From Solirubrobacterales bacterium (GTDB lineage Bacteria > Actinomycetota > Thermoleophilia > Solirubrobacterales > Solirubrobacteraceae), in the NCBI GenBank assembly GCA_003244035.1, contig QHBV01000020.1, positions 12,485-23,904 on the forward strand: DNA of 11,420 bases, read 5' to 3'. Positions 5,311-11,376 of this stretch are shown here, piece after piece. The first letter of the stretch is position 1. Every line of letters begins with the position of its first letter. Below the pieces are notes generated by a model. That model saw only the letters and a program-made list of their open reading frames with translations, searched no databases and was not told the DNA's origin. A program made the position numbers and the translations under genes.

Positions 5311-6849
5311 GTGGCCGAGCCCCAGCTCGGCGTGATCGCCGCCGGCCATCCACTAACCGCCCGCGCCGGCGCCGAGGTGCTGCGCGAGGGCGGGAACGCA
5401 GTCGACGCGGCGCTCGGCGCGATGCTGTCCTCGTTCGCGTGCGAGCCGCTCTTGACCGGTCTGGGCGCGGGGGGACACATGCTCGTGGTGGCCCCGGAGC
5501 TGGCGCCGCTACTGCTCGACTTCTTCGTCGAGGCCCCGGGGCGGGGACTCGAGGCGAGCGCCAGGTCGGAGCTCGTCCCGATCAGCGTCTCGTTCGGCGA
5601 CGCGATCCAGGAGTTCAAGATCGGGGCGGCATCGGTCGGGACCTATGGCATGCCCGCCGGTCTGTGCGAGGCGTCGGCTCGCTTCGGCCGGATCCCGCTC
5701 GCGGACCTCGCCGAGCCGGCCGCCGCCCTCGCGCGCGAGGGCGTGACGCTCACCGCCCGACAGGCCTACGTCGTCGAGATCCTCGCCGACATCGTCACCG
5801 CCACTCCCGAGGGCGCAGCTCTGTTTGCCCCCTCCGGGCGGCTGCTGCGGGCCGGAGACACGATTCGTCAGCCTGAGCTCGCCGATGCGCTGGAGCGCCT
5901 GGGCGCCGACGGAGCGGAGCCGTTCTACTCCGGCGACTTCGGCGCGGCGATCAGCGACTGGGTCTGTGCGCGCGGCGGCATGCTGACCACCCGCGACCTG
6001 GCTGCTTATGCGGTTGTCGACCGTACGCCCGTGCGGGCCTCCTATCGTGGGCGCGAGGTGGTGACCAACCCGCCGCCGTCCGCGGGCGGGATCCTGATCG
6101 CCCGCGCGCTGGCGTTGCTGGACGAGCAGGCGGGTGCGCCCGATGTTGCGAGCATCGTCGGCGTGATGGAGCGCACGCAGGCGCTGCGCACCCCCGACTT
6201 CCTCGAAGGCCTGGACGACCCCGAGTTCGTCGCGCGCTTCCTGTCTGGCGATGCCGGCTGCCCCCGGGGCGGCTCGGCGGATAGCGCCACGGATGCGCTC
6301 GGCTCGACCACCCACATCGCGGTGCTCGATCGTGACGGGTGGGCCTGCTCGGTCACCTGCTCGAACGGATCGTGCTCGGGCGTGGTCGTCCCGGGAACCG
6401 GCGTGCATCTCAACAACATGCTCGGCGAGCAGGACCTCAACCCGCTCGGGTTCCATCGCCATCCCCCGGGGCGGCGGCTGCCGAGCATGATGGCGCCCAC
6501 GATCGTGCTCCGCGGCGGTCAGCCCGAGCTCGTGCTCGGTAGCGCCGGATCGAACCGCATCCGCTCGGCGATCCTGCAGACGATCATCCGCGTAGTCGAC
6601 GAAGACATGCGCGCCGGAGAGGCTGTCCAGGCCCCGCGGGTCCACTACGAGGACGGCGTCGTCTACGCCGAGCCGGGGATCGATACTCACGCCCTGGAGC
6701 TCTCCCACCAGCGGGTCGCGCGCTTCCGCGAGCGCAATCTGTTCTTCGGCGGTGTGCAGGCGGTAGCGCGCGAGGGTTCCCAGGGGTTCTCAGGCGGCGG
6801 CGATCCACGGCGTGGAGGTGACGCGATCGTGGTGCGGGACGATCCGTGA
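5311..6849 (+). CDS. ggt: Divergent gamma-glutamyltransferase-family Ntn hydrolase
   Basis: This encodes 512 residues. The family N-terminus GVIAAGHPLTARAGAEVLREGGNAVDAALG begins about residue 7 (shown here only as landmarks: GHPLTARAG 12-20 and GGNAVDAA 27-34). The autocleavage site GSTTH (331-335) makes Thr333 the expected catalytic nucleophile of the small subunit. LNNMLGEQDLNP (368-379) and PSMMAPTIVL (391-400) follow. Members split a proenzyme at that Thr and hydrolyse or transfer gamma-glutamyl or related acyl groups. Residues that hold gamma-glutamate in E. coli GGT are changed: the DFRE arginine region reads DFFVEAP (70-76), the SSM pair reads PSM, and NNQMDD reads NNMLGE. The substrate is therefore doubtful. 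No signal peptide is present, so it looks cytoplasmic, unlike E. coli GGT. It starts 8 bases after ftsZ stops, and its TGA overlaps the GTG of the next gene. The start is supported by the AGGAGA upstream. Confidence 0.85.
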   Translation: MAEPQLGVIAAGHPLTARAGAEVLREGGNAVDAALGAMLSSFACEPLLTGLGAGGHMLVVAPELAPLLLDFFVEAPGRGLEASARSELVPISVSFGDAIQEFKIGAASVGTYGMPAGLCEASARFGRIPLADLAEPAAALAREGVTLTARQAYVVEILADIVTATPEGAALFAPSGRLLRAGDTIRQPELADALERLGADGAEPFYSGDFGAAISDWVCARGGMLTTRDLAAYAVVDRTPVRASYRGREVVTNPPPSAGGILIARALALLDEQAGAPDVASIVGVMERTQALRTPDFLEGLDDPEFVARFLSGDAGCPRGGSADSATDALGSTTHIAVLDRDGWACSVTCSNGSCSGVVVPGTGVHLNNMLGEQDLNPLGFHRHPPGRRLPSMMAPTIVLRGGQPELVLGSAGSNRIRSAILQTIIRVVDEDMRAGEAVQAPRVHYEDGVVYAEPGIDTHALELSHQRVARFRERNLFFGGVQAVAREGSQGFSGGGDPRRGGDAIVVRDDP

Positions 6850-7253
6850 GATGTTGCTGGGCCGCGGTCGGGCTGTCCCTGATCGCTGCTGGGTGCGGAG
6901 TCAACGTGCAGCCGGCCGACCTGTTCCTGCTCACGCGCACGGGCCAGGGCAAGCCACTGACGCTGCTGGTCAGCGACGGTGGCACGATTCGCTGCGACGG
7001 AGAGCCGGCGCGAGCGCTTGCGGACCCCCTGCTGCTGGCGGCCCGCCAGCTCGCCGGCGACCTCGACACCGACGTCAAGATGAAGCTTCGGATCACGCCG
7101 GCGCCGGGCAGCGTCTACACCTACACGGTCAAGCTGCAGGACGGCACGCTCACATTTCCCGACACAGCCGCCGCGAAGCACTCGGAGCTCGCCCGCGCCG
7201 AGCTGTTCACGGTGCAGGCGGCGCAGGGGCCATGCGCAAGGCCGCCGGCATGA
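6846..7253 (+). CDS. Small putative lipoprotein of unknown function
   Basis: The protein has 135 residues. A short signal (WAAVGLSLI after an initial Val-Arg-Cys-Cys) leads to the lipobox-like AAGC with Cys17 as the predicted lipidated residue, so the mature protein would be anchored on the outer face of the membrane. The rest is a compact domain with TLLVSDGGTIRCDGE (39-53), a helix DPLLLAARQLAGDLD (60-74) and a beta-rich MKLRITPAPGSVYTYTVK (79-96). Cys50 and Cys130 could form a disulfide. I do not recognise the fold. The GTG start overlaps the TGA of the gamma-glutamyltransferase-like gene by 4 bases, so the two are probably co-translated. A competing frame starting at ATG 6851 gives Arg/Ala/His-rich filler and was rejected. 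The signal is short and only one basic residue precedes it, so lipidation is likely but not certain. Confidence 0.7.
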   Translation: MRCCWAAVGLSLIAAGCGVNVQPADLFLLTRTGQGKPLTLLVSDGGTIRCDGEPARALADPLLLAARQLAGDLDTDVKMKLRITPAPGSVYTYTVKLQDGTLTFPDTAAAKHSELARAELFTVQAAQGPCARPPA

Positions 7254-7281
7254 GCCCGCGCCGGATACTCTTCCGCGCCTG

Positions 7282-8190
7282 ATGCTCACGCTCGCGGCCC
7301 ACAGCCTGATCACGACCTTCCAGGCGATCGTGCTCGGGGTCCTGCAGGGAGCCACCGAGCTGTTTCCGGTCTCGAGCCTCGGCCACACTGTCCTGTTCCC
7401 GACGCTGTTCGGCTGGCACAACATCGTCGCCTGGCAGTCCCAGTCCGAGTCCCCCTGGATCGCGTTCGTGGTGATGCTGCACGTCGGCAGCGCGGTGGGG
7501 CTGCTGATCTACTTCTGGCGCGACTGGCTGGCGATCATCGGCGGGTTCTTTGCCACGCTGCGCAAGCGCAGGATCGAGACCCCGACCGAGCGCCTGGCAT
7601 GGCTGATCATCACCGCGACGATCCCCGTCGGCATCCTCGGTCTCCTGCTCGAGCATCCGGTGCGGGTGGCCCTGGCCAAGCCGCTGTTCGCCTCGATCTT
7701 CCTGGTCGTAAATGGCGTGATCCTGCTCTCGGCGGAGCGCTTCCGGCGCCGGTCCGAGGTCCGCGCGCTGGCCGCCCGCGAGGGCGTCAAGGAGGAGGGT
7801 GGCCGGCGGCTGGACACGCTCGAGTACCGAGAGGCGGGGGTGATCGGCGTCGCCCAGTCCTCGGCGCTGGTCGCGGGCATCAGCCGCGACGGTGTGTGCA
7901 TGACGGCAGGCCTCGTACGCGGTCTCGACAACAGCGATTCGGCGCGGTTCGCCTTCCTGCTGGCGACGCCGCCGATCCTCGCCGCGGGGGTGTACAAGGT
8001 CGGCGACCTGACCGGTCCGCTCGGGGCTGGCGGCGTGCGCAGCGCGGCAATAGTCGCCGCGATCTTCGCCGCGATCACCGCGGTGGTCACCGTTCACTTC
8101 CTGACGCGCTACTTCAGGACGCGCAACCTCACCCCGTTCGGCCTCTACTGCGTCGTGTTCGGGCTGGCGATGGTGGCCTACAACGCCTGA
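7282..8190 (+). CDS. uppP: Undecaprenyl-diphosphate phosphatase (UppP/BacA family)
   Basis: This 302-residue integral membrane protein should remove one phosphate from undecaprenyl diphosphate, recycling the lipid carrier for peptidoglycan and other wall polymers. The first family motif GATELFPVSSLGH is at residues 23-35, with the (E/Q)xxxE pair as Gln22 and Glu26 and the conserved His35. The second motif, PGxSRSxxT in the family, reads AGISRDGVC (198-206): Ser201 and Arg202 are kept, but Pro, the second Ser and Thr are changed. Hydrophobic segments fall at about 10-20, 60-79, 104-123, 134-150, 185-199, 222-240, 252-272 and 285-300. The loop 153-182 is highly charged and longer than usual. 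The start is the first in-frame ATG, 28 bases after the lipoprotein stop, without a clear Shine-Dalgarno. It is the last gene of the parA-ftsZ run and stops just before a terminator hairpin. Activity is likely but the altered motif leaves some doubt. Confidence 0.88.
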   Translation: MLTLAAHSLITTFQAIVLGVLQGATELFPVSSLGHTVLFPTLFGWHNIVAWQSQSESPWIAFVVMLHVGSAVGLLIYFWRDWLAIIGGFFATLRKRRIETPTERLAWLIITATIPVGILGLLLEHPVRVALAKPLFASIFLVVNGVILLSAERFRRRSEVRALAAREGVKEEGGRRLDTLEYREAGVIGVAQSSALVAGISRDGVCMTAGLVRGLDNSDSARFAFLLATPPILAAGVYKVGDLTGPLGAGGVRSAAIVAAIFAAITAVVTVHFLTRYFRTRNLTPFGLYCVVFGLAMVAYNA

Positions 8191-8200
8191 CCGGGATCGG

Positions 8201-8225
8201 GGTCCCGGCCTGCGGGGCCGGGACC
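8201..8225. terminator. Bidirectional terminator hairpin between uppP and the LON-domain gene
   Basis: A perfect 10-bp stem (GGTCCCGGCC at 8201-8210 with GGCCGGGACC at 8216-8225) closes a 5-base loop. It fills most of the 39-base gap between convergent stops at 8190 and 8230. There is no long T run on either side, but the position and stem strength make transcription termination for both operons the simplest reading. Confidence 0.7.
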
Positions 8226-8229
8226 GCTC

Positions 8230-8856
8230 TCATCCCAGCCGCATCTTCCCGTTGGAGCGCGCCCGCTCCTGGGCCCGCTCGAGGAGCTCCAGTCGCTTGA
8301 TCGCGGCGCGAAACAGCCGCGTCACAAGCGCCAGGCGACCGTTCTCCGAACGCAGGTCGAGCAGGCCCTGCTTGACGTCGAGGCCGAGCTCGATCGTGGC
8401 GGCCATTGCGTAGGAGCCCATCTCCGAGAGCTCCTGCTGGTCGGGGTCGTCATCGGTCGCACGCTTGACCAGGTCGGCGTATGCCTCATGCGCGGTGCGC
8501 TCGAGCTCCGGGTCGAGCGTCTCGGACCGATCCTCCACGAACTCGATCACGCCGGCCGGGTAGGGAAGATCCTTCTGCCGCTCGAGCACGCGGATCGGAC
8601 GGGTCCCGCGGGCGAGCAGGTTGATCCGGCCGTCCTGCGTCCGCTCGAGTATCTCTTCGATCGCGACCGCACATCCGATTTCCCGCAGGCCGTCGTCTGC
8701 GAGCCACACGATGCCGAACTCGCGCTCCTCACGTAGGCACTCGTCGACCATCGTCTTGTAGCGCTCCTCGAAGATGTGCAGCGGGATCACCTCGCCCGGA
8801 AGCGCGACGATCCCCAGCGGGAACAGCGGGAAGCCGGGCGAGCGGCCTTCGGGCAT
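8230..8856 (-). CDS. Stand-alone LON substrate-binding-domain protein
   Basis: The protein has 208 residues. Its first half is the N-terminal domain of Lon protease (PF02190 type): FPLFPLGIVALPGEVIPLHIFEERY (9-33; landmarks FPLFPLG and LPGEVIPLHIFE), then FGIVW (47-51), IGCAVAIEEI and GRINLLARGTRPIRVL (76-91). The second half is a charged helical tail ending in a coiled-coil-like stretch (about 180-203). There is no AAA+ ATPase module and no Ser-Lys protease module, and the protein ends at the usual size of single-domain LON proteins found widely in bacteria, whose function is not well established. A role in binding misfolded or specific proteins is only inference. The ATG at 8856 fits the domain start; the longer reading to 9168 is a shadow through the methyltransferase. 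It lies 26 bases downstream of the methyltransferase and probably shares its transcript. Confidence 0.85.
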   Translation of the reverse strand: MPEGRSPGFPLFPLGIVALPGEVIPLHIFEERYKTMVDECLREEREFGIVWLADDGLREIGCAVAIEEILERTQDGRINLLARGTRPIRVLERQKDLPYPAGVIEFVEDRSETLDPELERTAHEAYADLVKRATDDDPDQQELSEMGSYAMAATIELGLDVKQGLLDLRSENGRLALVTRLFRAAIKRLELLERAQERARSNGKMRLG

Positions 8857-8872
8857 GAGCGGAGTGTAGGGA

Positions 8873-8880
8873 CCCCCCCC
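8873..8880. repeat. Run of eight C (G8 on the coding strand) before the LON-domain gene
   Basis: Eight identical bases lie in the 26-base gap between the methyltransferase stop (8883) and the LON-domain start (8856). On the transcribed minus strand this is a G8 run 16 bases before the ATG, too far to serve as a normal Shine-Dalgarno. It could slip during replication and change spacing, or the count could be a sequencing error. Confidence 0.6.
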
Positions 8881-8882
8881 GC

Positions 8883-9800
8883 TCACTCCTTGCGCGCGGT
8901 CAGCAGGAGGTTGTAGAAGATCGCCGGCGGGAGCAGCGGCTCGAGTACACGCTCGTCGAGTCGCTGCAGCAGCAGGTAGCCGTGAAACGCGTACTGGCGC
9001 CACCACATCGGCACGTCGTCGGGGTCGGCGGTCGCCTCGAGCGCCCGGTTGAACCAACCGAACCAGCTCGCGACGAGCTCCTCGCCGCGCACGCCGATAT
9101 CGGTGAACCCGGCCCGGCGGGCGTGGCGCTCGAGATCCTCCGGGGCGAACGCGTGGATATCGACGCACCGTTCGAGCCCGTGGTCAAACGAGTCGGTCGA
9201 GCCCGGCGAGGCAGCGGACGGTACACCGGCTGCGCCGATCAGCGCTCGCCACACGGGTGCCATCGCAGCCGCGCCGCGCTTGGGCCATGCGGCCAGGCGG
9301 TCGCCCAAGCGCGATGGCTCGCCGGCGAACGCGATCCTGCCGCCGGGCGCCAGCACGCGGTGAAGCTCGGAGAACGCCCGGCCCAGGTCGGGGAGGTGGT
9401 GCAGCACGGCGTGGCCGATCACCAGATCGAAGCTGTGATCGGCGAATGGCAGCGATTCCGCGTCGGCGCGGACGGTCTTCACCTCCAGACCCAGGCGCCG
9501 CGCGTTGGCACCGAGCGTGGACACCATCCCGGGCGAGATGTCGGTGCAGGTCGCATGCTCGACTACGCCGGTCTGGAGCAGGTTGAGGCTGAAGTAGCCG
9601 GTTCCGGCACCGATCTCGAGCGCGCGCCCATATCCCCGGTCGAGCTCTGGCCCGACCAGCTTCCGTAGCTTGCGCAGCACCTGGGCCTGCCCGACCTTTC
9701 CGAAGTCGATCCCCCACTTGAAGTCGTAGCCGGCCGCGGCGACGTCGTGGTAGCGGGTGTTGACCTCGCGAATCTCCTCGTCGGTCCTGAGCGCTTGCAT
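8883..9800 (-). CDS. Class I SAM-dependent methyltransferase (Methyltransf_11 type)
   Basis: This encodes 305 residues with a class I Rossmann methyltransferase core at about 55-160. Motif I is ALEIGAGTGYFSLNLL (60-75), CTDISPGMV (85-93) holds the acidic residue at the end of strand 2, RADAESLPFADHSFDLV (111-127) gives motifs II/III, and HRVLAPGGRIAFAGEP (147-162) is the post-motif strand. The N-terminus YHDVAAAGYDFKWGIDFG resembles enzymes that act on small molecules or lipids, but the substrate cannot be read from sequence. The C-terminal third (about 215-305) is an extra, Trp- and Phe-rich domain (VASWFGWFN, MWWRQYAFHGYLLLQRLDE) that may form the acceptor pocket or touch the membrane. The ATG at 9800 lies 9 bases after a TAAGGT -10-like element, suggesting a leaderless or nearly leaderless message. 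The gene is upstream of the LON-domain gene and divergent from another methyltransferase. Confidence 0.87.
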   Translation of the reverse strand: MQALRTDEEIREVNTRYHDVAAAGYDFKWGIDFGKVGQAQVLRKLRKLVGPELDRGYGRALEIGAGTGYFSLNLLQTGVVEHATCTDISPGMVSTLGANARRLGLEVKTVRADAESLPFADHSFDLVIGHAVLHHLPDLGRAFSELHRVLAPGGRIAFAGEPSRLGDRLAAWPKRGAAAMAPVWRALIGAAGVPSAASPGSTDSFDHGLERCVDIHAFAPEDLERHARRAGFTDIGVRGEELVASWFGWFNRALEATADPDDVPMWWRQYAFHGYLLLQRLDERVLEPLLPPAIFYNLLLTARKE

Positions 9801-9827
9801 GGCGCGAGCACCTTACCCTGCGCAGTC
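9801..9827. promoter_or_regulatory. 27-base divergent promoter with overlapping -10 elements
   Basis: Only 27 bases separate two divergent start codons. On the plus strand TACCCT (9814-9819) lies 8 bases before the GTG at 9828. On the minus strand TAAGGT (the complement of 9810-9815) lies 9 bases before the ATG at 9800. Both fit the actinobacterial TANNNT -10 pattern at the distance expected for leaderless transcripts, and the two hexamers share the central TA at 9814-9815. There is no room for Shine-Dalgarno leaders of normal length, and -35 elements, if used, would lie within the opposite coding sequences. Confidence 0.5.
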
Positions 9828-10598
9828 GTGGCCCTGAACCTGCACATCCAACGAGATCAGCCTCCCGGCGTGCCCCCACTCGAGCTCACCGGCGAGCGGA
9901 CGCTGCCCGACGTCCCGGCAGAGAACTATTGGTTTCGTAGGCACCTGGCGGTGTACGAGTGGATCGCGGCGCGGGTGACCGGCCGCCGGGTGATCGACAT
10001 GGCCTGCGGCGAGGGCTACGGCTCGGACCTGCTCGCACGGACGGCGGCCAGCGTGGTCGGGCTCGAAGCCAACCCGCAGGCATACGAGCACGCGCGCCTG
10101 CGCTACCGCGCGCCGAACCTGTGCTTCGAGCGCGGTGTCGTCGAGGGCTATGGGGAGAGCAATGCCTACGACGCCATCGTGTTCCTGCAGACGATCGAGC
10201 ACGTTCATGACCCAGGAGCCGTGCTCGAGCACTTCCGCTCGATCCTCGCGCCAGGCGGGGTCGCCTACGTCTCGACTCCGAACGTGCTTACGCTCGCGCC
10301 GCCTGGGGCGACCAAATCCGGCAACCCGTGGCACCTGAAGGAGTACAGGCCCGAGGAGTTCACGGAGCTGTGCGCGTCAGCGTTCGCCGAGGTCGAGCTC
10401 CTCGGGGTCCTCCACGCCCGCAAGCTCCGCGCCCACGAGCTGGCGCTGAAGCTCGGCTGGGACAAGATCCACACGGGCCTCGGGGTCACCAGCGCGTTCT
10501 ACGACCGCTTCACGCCGGCGATCGCCACGCGCGACTTCGCTGTGCGGACCGGGGGCTTGCACAGCGCGCTGGATCTGCTCGCGATCTGCCGGGGCTGA
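9828..10598 (+). CDS. Class I SAM-dependent methyltransferase (Methyltransf_11/23 type)
   Basis: This encodes 256 residues. The N-terminal LELTGERTLPDVPAENYWFRRH region (about 18-39; landmark ENYWFRRH 32-39) precedes motif I, VIDMACGEGYGSDLLA (55-70). The acidic GLEAN (78-82) binds the SAM ribose. AIVFLQTIEHVHDPG (116-130) and SILAPGGVAYVSTPN (138-152) complete the core. The EHVHDP and STPN signatures are common in methyltransferases found beside glycosyltransferases and in glycan or lipid head-group biosynthesis, and the acyltransferase nearby fits that. The C-terminal part (180-256) is less typical. GTG 9828 is preferred because it follows a TACCCT element closely and the fold begins soon after; an upstream start at 9747 would read through the divergent gene. 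It differs clearly from the methyltransferase on the other strand, so the two are not a recent duplication. Confidence 0.85.
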   Translation: MALNLHIQRDQPPGVPPLELTGERTLPDVPAENYWFRRHLAVYEWIAARVTGRRVIDMACGEGYGSDLLARTAASVVGLEANPQAYEHARLRYRAPNLCFERGVVEGYGESNAYDAIVFLQTIEHVHDPGAVLEHFRSILAPGGVAYVSTPNVLTLAPPGATKSGNPWHLKEYRPEEFTELCASAFAEVELLGVLHARKLRAHELALKLGWDKIHTGLGVTSAFYDRFTPAIATRDFAVRTGGLHSALDLLAICRG

Positions 10599-10604
10599 AA
10601 GCGG

Positions 10605-10647
10605 CTGGACGATCGAACTGTCGCATATGGCCCATTCGATCGTCCAG
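10605..10647. terminator. 13-bp inverted repeat between convergent genes, probable terminator
   Basis: CTGGACGATCGAA (10605-10617) and its exact complement TTCGATCGTCCAG (10635-10647) flank a 17-base spacer that includes the palindrome CATATG. The repeat starts 7 bases after the methyltransferase stop at 10598 and ends 22 bases before the acyltransferase stop at 10669. A bidirectional terminator is the simplest reading. No T run follows, and the loop is longer than usual for an intrinsic terminator, so a protein-binding or RNA-processing site is possible. Confidence 0.55.
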
Positions 10648-10668
10648 GCCGGGCTGGGAGGCCGACGC

Positions 10669-11364
10669 TCACTCCCACCGAAGTCGCTGCGGCGCCGCTC
10701 GCATCCTGATGATCCGCGCCGGGATGCCCGCGACCACCGCGTTCGCCGGCACGTCGCCGGTGACCACGGCGCTCGTGCCGATCACTGCGTTGTTCCCCAC
10801 CGCGACGCCGCGTAGCAGGCACGCGCCGTAGCCGATCCAGACGTTGTGGCCGACATCGACGTCGCGCTTGTAGATCCCCTGCTCGCGGGTCGGGCGCTCG
10901 ACCTCGACCGTCCCGTGGTCGAAGTCGATCATCATCACCCGGTCGGCGACGATGCACTCGCGGCCGATCGACACGTGCTGGTAGGCCGAGATCGTGCACT
11001 CCTGCCCGAGCACCGACCTCGCCCCGATCGAGACCTCGCCCTCGTGCACGCGCACCTTGCACCCGTGCCCGAGCCAGGACCATCGCCCCAAGGTCACTGT
11101 CGCATCGGAGCCGATCTCGAGCTTGACTCCCGGGCACACGAAGCACAGCCCGTCGGTGCGCAGGCGCCCGCGCCAGCGCAGCTTCAGCCACAGCCAGCGC
11201 GCGATCAGGACGAAGTAGCCCCACGTGACCATGTCGTGAGAACGGAGGAAGCGAAAAAAGGCGAGCACGCCGCCGCGCAGCGGCGGTGGCGGCGAGCGCA
11301 CGAGCAACGGCCGCGGCGGCGGTTTGAGGACCTGCTCGATCGGCTGCGCGCTTGCCGGCTCCAC
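10669..11364 (-). CDS. Left-handed beta-helix (hexapeptide) acyltransferase
   Basis: The protein has 231 residues. Hexapeptide repeats run from about residue 80 to 215: VKLEIGSDATVTLG, VSIGARSVLG (111-120), VSIGRECIVA (131-140), VDVGHNVWIGYGACLLRGVAVGNNAVIG (as landmarks VGHNVWIG 171-178 and VGNNAVIG 189-196) and VPANAVVAGIPARII (205-219). FDHG (148-151) supplies the usual catalytic His150, as in maltose/galactoside and sugar O-acetyltransferases of the LbH family. The substrate is probably a sugar of a surface glycan with acetyl- or acyl-CoA as donor; this is inference from the family and the nearby methyltransferase. The N-terminus is Pro-rich (to about 30), then has an aromatic hydrophobic stretch MVTWGYFVLIARWLWLKL (45-62) that may be a membrane-associated helix. 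The GTG start at 11364 sits 6 bases after a TAGGAT -10 element, which suggests a leaderless message. Confidence 0.85.
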   Translation of the reverse strand: MEPASAQPIEQVLKPPPRPLLVRSPPPPLRGGVLAFFRFLRSHDMVTWGYFVLIARWLWLKLRWRGRLRTDGLCFVCPGVKLEIGSDATVTLGRWSWLGHGCKVRVHEGEVSIGARSVLGQECTISAYQHVSIGRECIVADRVMMIDFDHGTVEVERPTREQGIYKRDVDVGHNVWIGYGACLLRGVAVGNNAVIGTSAVVTGDVPANAVVAGIPARIIRMRAAPQRLRWE

Positions 11365-11376
11365 GCAGTGATCCTA
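11365..11376 (-). promoter_or_regulatory. -10 element for a leaderless acyltransferase transcript
   Basis: On the minus strand TAGGAT (the complement of 11371-11376) is followed after 6 bases by the GTG at 11364. This spacing places the expected transcription start at or next to the start codon. No convincing -35 is visible 17 bases further upstream. Confidence 0.5.

Noticed and set aside
3455..5353. A 632-codon open frame on the minus strand across ftsZ
   Set aside because: It is the longest open frame in the window but lies antisense to an FtsZ with all motifs intact. Its translation is Arg/Asp/Gly/His-rich with no domain, the usual antisense shadow in high-GC DNA.
5509..6708. A 399-codon minus-strand frame opposite the GGT-like gene
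   Set aside because: It is antisense to a clear GGT-family protein, with low-complexity Arg/Gly/His composition and no motif.
7207..8097. A 296-codon minus-strand frame opposite uppP
   Set aside because: The uppP frame has membrane segments and family motifs. The reverse frame is a polar Gln/Asp/Arg-rich shadow.
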